Of a stretch of 64,000 bases of DNA, positions 57,355 to 64,000 are shown piece by piece. The position numbers and the translations under genes are program-made. The DNA is from Branchiostoma lanceolatum (Eukaryota > Chordata > Leptocardii > Amphioxiformes > Branchiostomatidae). Every line of letters begins with the position of its first letter. The stretch's first letter is position 1. The notes beneath the pieces were generated by a model. It ran no database searches, was not told where the DNA came from, and was given only the letters and a program-made list of their open reading frames with translations. The stretch is from the NCBI RefSeq assembly GCF_035083965.1, contig NC_089727.1:749501-813500 (forward strand), read 5' to 3'.

Positions 57355-58556
57355 CTGGAGGGTCTGGGAGGAGAGGGATCATCCGTTTCACATAAACTCG
57401 AGGAGATGGGAAAGAGGGGACATTCATTTCACAGGGGGTGGAGGTTTGGGAACGAGAGAACATCATTGATTTCACTAACGTAAATTCAAGGGATGGGAGA
57501 GAGGGGCTACTCATCTCACACGAGGTTGAGGGTCTGAGAAGGGAGGGACCATCCGTTTCACATTTGGTTAACTGTCTAGGTAGCGAGAGACCATTCATAT
57601 GATATGGAGTTGAAGGTCTGGGAATAGAGGGGCCATCCATTTAACATGGGATGAAAGGTCTGGGGAAGGAGGGACCATCCAACTCACATTGAATGAAGGG
57701 TCTCGGAGGGACCGTCCATTACACATGTAGATAGGGGTCTAAGAAGGGAGGGACCATCTATTTCACACGGGGTTAAGAGTCTTGAAAGGGAGGCCACCAA
57801 TCTCACCAGGGGCTAACGGCCTGAGAAGGGAGGGGCCATTCGTTAATCATCGGGTTACGGGCCTGAGAAGGGAGGGGCCATCCATTAATCATCGAGTTAC
57901 GGGTCTAAGAAGGGAGGGACCATCCGTTAATCATCGGGTTATGGGTCTGAGAAAGGAGGGGCCATCCGTTAATCATCGGGTTATGGGTCTGAGAAAGGAG
58001 GGGCCATCCGTTAATCATCGGGTTATGGGTCTGAGAAGGGAGGGACCATCTATTAATCATCGGGTTACGGGTCTGAGAAGGGAGGGGCCATCCGTTAATC
58101 ATCGCGTTATGGGTCTGAGAAAGGAGGGGCCATCCGTTAATCATCGGGTAACGGGCCTGAGAAGGGAGGGGCCATCCGTTAATCACCGGGTAACGGGCCT
58201 GAGAAGGGAGGGGCCATCCGTTAATCATCGGGTTATGGGCATGAGAAGGGAGGGGCCATACATCAATCATCGGGTTAGTAGCCTGGATACCAGACCTTTC
58301 GCGCGATTCGATGATAAGCCTTTTTGGCCAGGGAAGACCTAGTAGTAGGGATAGAGTTAGCACCCGGGCGCGCTTGGCAGCCGAACCCTGATATCTACCC
58401 CGCGCGAGAGATAATTAGTGGGCCGTGTGCTGTCTGTGGCGGCGGCGCGAGTTGCTTCCCCGGCCGAGGGATTAGCGCCAGGAGCGCGGTGGTGTGGCAA
58501 CCAGGCTATCGGGTTAGGGGTCTGAGAAGGAAGGGGTCATCTATTAATCATCGGGT
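57355..58556. repeat. Satellite array, 42-bp unit, about 12 regular copies plus diverged older units
   Basis: The core 57815-58275 repeats GGGYCTGAGAARGGAGGGRC + CATCCGTTAATCATCGGGTT every 42 bases. Because 42 is a multiple of three, both strands appear open (GLRREGPSVNHRV on plus), which I do not regard as a protein gene. Units at 57355-57814 are longer and more diverged. The array is split by the MITE at 58279-58508. Confidence 0.9.
58279..58508. mobile_element. MITE inserted in the 42-bp satellite, with perfect 9-bp target duplication
   Basis: Ends TAGCCTGG and CCAGGCTA, 230 bp, flanked by TCGGGTTAG at 58270-58278 and 58509-58517. Removing it restores a normal satellite unit. A 9-bp duplication is typical of Mutator-like elements (8 bp would suggest hAT). 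The termini match those of the element at 31277. Confidence 0.88.
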
Positions 58557-58920
58557 TAAAATCTAATGAAAGACTACACATCTGGTTTTGACTGTTTATT
58601 CGATAGCAGTACTTAACAAAACGGAGGAATGCAAAGTGTACAATGTGTTACAAAAAGGCACAAATAGCACTTGACCTATTGATTGTAAGGCTAAGTGTGT
58701 ACAAAATATCTTTTTTTTTGCAAAGAATGTAAAACAAAGAGCAAATCGTTTTATAGAAGTACAAGGCTACAAATCAAGATGCCATCGGAGCAGAGTACAT
58801 GATTTGACTTCCGGCGCTTACAGTATGCAGCATAGATACATTCTTATCTTCTAAACAAGACAGTTGTTGTAAACGTTATTTTAATGAACTGTTTTGTTAA
58901 CTTAAAAGTATGATGGTGGC

Positions 58921-61105
58921 TCATTACTCTCCAAGCAGATGTTCGGCTTGGGCTGTTTTTTGACGCGTTTTAGGCGTCTCTATCGGACTTTCTTTTTTGT
59001 CCCGCTTTCTTTATGTTGCCAAGCCGCTGAACCTCTGCTTGGAGAGTAGTGGCTCGTGACTCAAGCTGAAAATGCTAAGCTTAGAAAAAAAGAAAATTGC
59101 CAAGTAATGATAACTGAGCTAAAAAATGCTAAACTAAACATGCTAAGTAAAAATGCAAAAATGCTAACTAATTCTAACTAAGCTAAAAAATATATGAAGT
59201 ACATGCTGATAATGTCAAAGCATGGTACAGAGGTAGCTTTCTGTTTCAGAGATCAGGGATTTTCCTGCTTCTGTTAGCTGTCAGGCTCTCCAACCACCTG
59301 CTTTACCTTCTGGCCCTGTCCATGTCTTGGTTCGGGACTCCAAGATATGACACAGGGCAAATTATGTAATGGTCTAGGGTTCCCGATGACCCACTGACCA
59401 CCACATAAACAGAAAGGACATTTTGGACTATCGTTTTGAAGTTATTTTGCAGCTTAAGGCTAAGGCATCAGTCAGATAGTGTTTGTGTTAGTGTGCTTGT
59501 GTTGTGTTGTGTGTGTATGTGTGTGTGTGTGTGTGCGCGCACATTAGTATGTAACTGTGTGTATGTGTGTGCGATCCAACGTAAGCCAAAGCCTTAAAAA
59601 CCTTAATATAAGTAACCGAAATTTCAGTAGGACTTAGACATGCAAACTACCTCTATACTATAAATGGGCATTATCAACATCTACTAAATTTTAAAAAATG
59701 TAGAAAAGATGAGAAAAATCAAACTTAACCCTACCTAACACATAACACACTTAACTACATACATATCTAATGCTCGGGTCACATTTCAAAGCTGGGGCCC
59801 GACTGGGCTGTTTAAGAAAACTGTTTATATTCTTATATGCATAATTCATTCAACTTATGGTAAGGAATACTTTTCTTAACGTTTTGCATGTTCTTTAACG
59901 TTTTGTGACCCTAGTATTACACAGAATACATGATTTCTGAAAAACTTGATCGTAAATGTATGACAGGTGCTCTTTACTCTCCAAGCAGAGGTTCGGTTTT
60001 GGCTGTTTTTTGACGCGGTTTTAGGCTTCTCTATCGGACTTTCTTTTTTGTCCCGCTTTCTTTATGTTGCCAAGCCGCCTAACCTCTTCTTGGAGAATAG
60101 TGGCTCGTGACTTATGCTAAAAATGCTAAGCTTAGAAAAAAGGAAAATTGCCACGTAATAATAAATAAGCTAAAATATGCTAAACTAAACATGCTAACTA
60201 AAAATGCAAAACATGCTAAGCTTAAATGCTAACTAAGCTATAAATGCTAAGCTAAGATGGAAATGCTTACCAAGCTGGAAATGCTAACTAATTCTAACTA
60301 AGGTAAAAACATATAAGTAATGCTAAGCTAAGTACATACACATCAAATGCTAGGGTCACATTTCAAAGCCAGACTGGGTTGTTTGAGAAAACAAATGATG
60401 AAATCAAGGAGGTTAAAATAGGACCTCCTTGATGAAATGGAGTACTTTTAAAAGGTTTTGCATGTTCTTTTGAACGTTTTATGCATTTTGTGACCCTAGC
60501 ATAACATAGTATACATGATTGCTGTACAATTGTAGACTTTGCATTCCATAAAAGGTCATTGACAAAAACTTTATCTTCAGACTGCTGGGGGCATGGCAGG
60601 AAATTAACCTGATTTGTGATTATCATTTCAGTTCTAGGTTCAACCTAGAAATGTACAATTACCATCTCTATCTACCTGAAGCATTGCCAGCAGAGAGAAT
60701 CACTATCTCTTGATGGATGGCCAGGTGTTGAGCACATTTTGATGACACCCTGAGTGAAATTGCTGACGGGGGGTTACGACATATCGAAAGCAGTAGCTAT
60801 TTCTGCACACAGGGCTCCAGCCTATTTCTGCAGTATACAAAACCCGATGCATGGCAGCCTCAGTTTCTGTGACTGTGTCGACAGCCGAGATTGCTCACGG
60901 AGTGACTATGAAGTTCACAGTTTCAGAGATCGGGAATTTTCCTGGTTCTGTTAGCTCACAACTACTCAGGCTCTCCAACCACCTGCCTTCCTTTCTGGCC
61001 CTGTCCATGTCTTGGTTCGGGACTCCAAGATATGACACAGGGCAAATTATGTAATGGTCTAGGGTTCCCGACGACCCACTGACCACCACATAAACAGAAA
61101 GGACA
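58921..61105. repeat. Complex segmental repeats
   Basis: ACTCTCCAAGCAGA...TCTTGGAGA-bounded blocks of about 125 bp at 58925-59049 and 59974-60096 are followed by similar GCTAA-rich tracts (AAATGCTAAGCTTAGAAAAA). A second shared block (TCTCCAACCACCTGC to AAACAGAAAGGACA) occurs at 59287-59421 and 60971-61105. A third (GGTCACATTTCAAAGC, TTTTGTGACCCTAG) occurs at about 59775-59935 and 60355-60520. No coding potential. Confidence 0.8.
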
Positions 61106-61240
61106 ACAGATGGTAGAAGAATCCAAGCAGTCATAAGCTAACAGAACCAGGAAAATCCCCGATCTCTGAGACAGTGAACTTCACAATCACTCCGTAAACA
61201 ATCTCAGCGATCGACACAGCCACAGAAACTGAAGCAACCA
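60859..61240. repeat. Inverted repeat with about 100-bp arms
   Basis: Left arm 60859-60958 (CAGTTTCTGTGACTGTGTCG ... TTTTCCTGGTTCTGTTAGCT) is mirrored by 61136-61240 at roughly 85-90% identity by eye, with a 177-base spacer carrying the GGACTCCAAGATATGACACA block. It could form a long hairpin or be a foldback element. Confidence 0.8.
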
Positions 61241-61815
61241 CACACCGGGCATGTACACTACAGAAACGGGCTGAAACCCTGTATGCAAAAGTAGCCACCA
61301 CTCACAAAATGCCCCAACCCCCCACCAACAACAACACTCAGGATGTCGACAAAACACGTCAAGCACCCTACCATCAACCAAGAGATTGTGATCATCCCTG
61401 CCGACAATGCCTCAGGTACACAAAGGGAACCGTACGTTCAGTTAACGCTATAAATGTAACATCACAAATCATTAACTTCCCATCACGCCTTTTTTTTTAG
61501 TCCCAGCCAAATTCTGTGAAAACATTTTGCACTTTGAACTGCTTCCCATGATAATGATGCAAACACTTAACAATTTCAGGTCCTCTGGTAAGGCATACAC
61601 ACGAGGACCGGACTTTCTGGATGTCACCGTGGAGATGGCATACTTGGGCGTTGGACGACGACCTCTCACCAGAATCAGTCCCACCTTGAACTTTCGGTAG
61701 TTGTTGGTCGTTTGGCTTCTTTTAGCTACAAATTACAAAAGCAATTAGGGCAAGACAGCCAGACTAACGTTATCTAGATCTTGCTTTGTTCTAATTAAAA
61801 CACTACAAAGGCAAT

Positions 61816-61937
61816 AGGATGCTTTACTTATAATGCATGACCTCAGTCACTGTTTTAACTCCTGGCCGAACGTAAAGCATCCTAGTAATTTTGAGTTAAA
61901 ACAGTGACTGATTGAGTCATGCATTATAAGTAAAGTA
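61816..61937. repeat. Foldback repeat
   Basis: CTTTACTTATAATGCATGAC...CAGTCACTGTTTTAACTC pairs with GAGTTAAAACAGTGACTG...GTCATGCATTATAAGTAAAG. The loop itself contains GTAAAGCATCCT, complementary to AGGATGCTTTAC at the left edge, so two alternative foldings exist. Confidence 0.8.
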
Positions 61938-61978
61938 CTGTGACCCAAACTGGTCAAACTTGGCAATCTTGACTTAGT

Positions 61979-62225
61979 GGAACTGGCATGGGTAAGTTCA
62001 GTTCAACTGGCATGGGTAAGCTCAGTTCAAATGGCATGGGTAAGCTCAGTTCAACTGGCATGGGTAAGCTCAGTTCAACTGGCATGGGTAAGCTCAGTTC
62101 AACTGGCATGGGTAAGCTCAGTTCAACTGGCATGGGTAAGCTCAGTTCAACTGGCATGGGTAAGCTCAGTTCAACTGGCATGGGTAAGCTCAGTTCAACT
62201 GGCATGGGTTAAAGCTCAGTTCAAA
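61979..62225. repeat. 24-bp minisatellite, about 10 copies
   Basis: The unit AACTGGCATGGGTAAGCTCA + GTTC is nearly invariant over 10 copies (one AAATGG and one AAGTTC variant). A 24-base unit leaves several frames open as octapeptide repeats, which are artefacts. Homogeneity suggests recent expansion. Confidence 0.92.
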
Positions 62226-64000
62226 GATGGTGCCACTGGCCCAAAGATGTCAAATTCTGACTCAAAGAATTACGTCACGCATACGGTCAAGTTAGAGAAG
62301 TTGTACAGATTCCACTCACAGCAGTGTTCATCCAGTCAACTGTATATTTCTTTTTTTGTTGGCTTCAGTCGGTTCAGGTTCTGCAGCAGGGCCAGGGTGT
62401 GCACACATCAGCTGTAACAAACACAAAAAAGTCCACTGCAGTACTGTTGGAAAACGCCAGGTAAATCATTTTTGAACGTGAACTTCTTTTACACAACCAC
62501 TACACACCTACTGAAAATTATGAAGACCCATCAAAGTTTTCTCAAGTTAAGCTCTTGACACACATACAGACGCACCCGACAGCTGCCTTAACCGAAAACA
62601 ATCTTCTCGGCGAAGATAACAAAGGCTCAATGACAAGTGGGAATATGGCGTACGGTATTAGAACCTCTGATGGACAAAAATTGTGCATGACCAAAAAGTC
62701 AAATACAAGATGTAACCGTGGAGCAGTGGACATACGTATGGTTTGTGCAATTGGTAATTGCAGATCCATTTTCATAATGAATCCTATTAATTATCAACTA
62801 GTGCTAAGCAGGGCCTGCTGTGAAACAATAGGCACAGGTGATGCTCACCTTGATGTTGTCACAAGGTATCCGATACTTGCTGCCTGTCATGCACGTCCAG
62901 ACATGTGTGTCAATGGTGCCTCTTCACCATTGCTACAACAAACACAATGATTGAGTACGATTAGTCCAATGGCAAGTGGGAATGTGACATAACTTTTTAT
63001 CACAGATGTCCAGTTATGATCTTATAAGTATTGACCAAAATTTCCGACCAACAAAATAAGTTTCAACCACATCGTGGAAGTTACTGCGAAGTATTGCACA
63101 AATTATGCTCAGGTCCCGCACAAAGGTATGAATCGTATATTTCCTAAGAACAAAGAACACATGTCCTTCCAGACTCTCAATCCCACTGAGTCAAGAGTCT
63201 TTTACTCCATTGGTTATCTGTGCTAACAAGATTAATTTTACATCATGATAGTCTACCAACACAGCTTCATTGCTAAACAACGTAAAGCAGAGTCTGCCGT
63301 ACACATTGTACAGTATCGAGAAGTACTTAATAGTAACTAAACTTACTGTCGGATGTCGTGGGAAAGGCTGGGGCATCACGCCATAGTAGATATCACTGGC
63401 ATACGGACTGACTCCTATACTGTTCATCCATGACTCTTACGGCTGGCAGGACCGTGCGACCAAGGAGGTTAGAACCTCCTTGTGCTACATGGACGAAGCT
63501 TACGGAGAGGAACAAGGGGCCAGCCCGGGCGGATGCACTAAGCCGGGCCCGGCGGCAGGCGGAGTCTCGAGCAGAAGAGACAAGTCGATCTTGCCATGCT
63601 GGTTGCTGATCGAAAGTGAACCTTGCCAGCTACAAAAGCTACAAAGGCACCTTGCAGTGGAAAAGTACTGCCCTGTGATTGGTCAATTGACAGAAATCTG
63701 GCTCGTGATTGGTTGTAGAAATGCACATTGGTTGTCATGGCGATGTCACTTCAAACTCTCTCCCCTCATTGGTTATCTGTCTGATCAGATCATTACCTCA
63801 GTCTAGAGTCTTTCACCCCATTGGTTACCTGTGCTAACAAGATTGGTATGTCATTAGTCGCACCAAGGAGGTTTAATCAAGCACCTGGCCCTAGACAAGA
63901 TGACATCCTGGCGGCAAAAAGGCCATATCATCGGAACTGGAACTAGTAAACGACACTGATACAGCGAACTCATAGATTTACGTCCGAAGTTGTAGCTCCC
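62226..64000. other. Window end, no supported gene
   Basis: Short direct repeats such as CTCCATTGGTTATCTGTGCTAACAAGATT at 63206-63234 (diverged copy at 63814-63845) and a palindrome CAAGGAGGTTAGAACCTCCT + TG at 63462-63483. A plus-strand frame at 62555-62950 (131 codons) has no motif I recognise. Confidence 0.45.

Noticed and set aside
57782-58342. 186-codon repetitive frame GLRREGPSVNHRV and its antisense partner
   Set aside because: Both frames follow from a 42-bp satellite whose unit is a multiple of three; no start context or conservation.
61472-61684. Minus-strand frame with LILVRGRRPTPKYAIS
   Set aside because: It looked protein-like, but I could not match it to a family or find flanking exons.
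61979-62225. CRISPR-like array
   Set aside because: Units are directly abutting 24-bp repeats with no unique spacers, in an animal genome.
61954-62417. Octapeptide-repeat frames on both strands
   Set aside because: Product of a 24-bp minisatellite, open in several frames at once.
63462-63483. CAAGGAGGTT palindrome as a solo end of the 35-kb transposon
   Set aside because: Only about ten bases resemble the right terminus; also seen at 60403-60424, so probably a separate short repeat.

Overview
The window is animal genomic DNA. It is most likely amphioxus (Branchiostoma) or a close deuterostome. This is an inference from intron-rich BTB-Kelch paralogues, a clear LRRC58 orthologue, a C2H2 protein with CEECSRQFSxL-type fingers, tRNA-derived SINEs, and many palindromic MITEs. 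No bacterial features are present. Most genes lie on the minus strand, and I assembled exons by hand from splice sites, reading frame and phase.

Layout. 1.1-6.0 kb: an eight-exon Kelch-like gene with two BTB domains in tandem (713 aa, in frame), with duplicated pieces around its start codon, its first exon and its last exon. 10.1-15.5 kb: a nearly intact Ty3/gypsy LTR retrotransposon with apparently identical LTRs. It has one nonsense codon in reverse transcriptase and a CW-type zinc finger (histone-reader fold) at the integrase C terminus. 22.3-30.6 kb: LRRC58 in three exons (348 aa). Both borders of its intron 2 and its last codons are reiterated in small tandem arrays.

35.2-42.7 kb: a two-gene DNA transposon bounded by a 21-bp inverted repeat. 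A seven-exon, fully open 918-aa P-element-like transposase carries, in place of a THAP domain, an N-terminal zinc region resembling the N terminus of vertebrate RAG1. It converges on a three-exon gene for a 467-aa acidic C2H2/YxAGY protein. I regard this as the most interesting system in the window.

45.3-46.4 kb: a C2H2 zinc-finger gene with 11 in-frame fingers and a frameshifted twelfth. 50.2-57.1 kb: two intact tandem BTB-BACK-Kelch paralogues (594 and 601 aa) with the same exon plan, related 3' ends and a shared CTCF-like motif just upstream of the ATG. A promoter-like relic of the same family lies at 43.2-43.6 kb. 57.4-64 kb: satellite arrays, segmental repeats, hairpins and MITEs with no gene I can support.

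Functionally, the host genes are probable cullin-RING ligase adaptors (BTB-Kelch, LRRC58) and a DNA-binding protein. The rest is mobile DNA and its relics. A recurring theme is tandem duplication seeded exactly on exon borders and start or stop codons.
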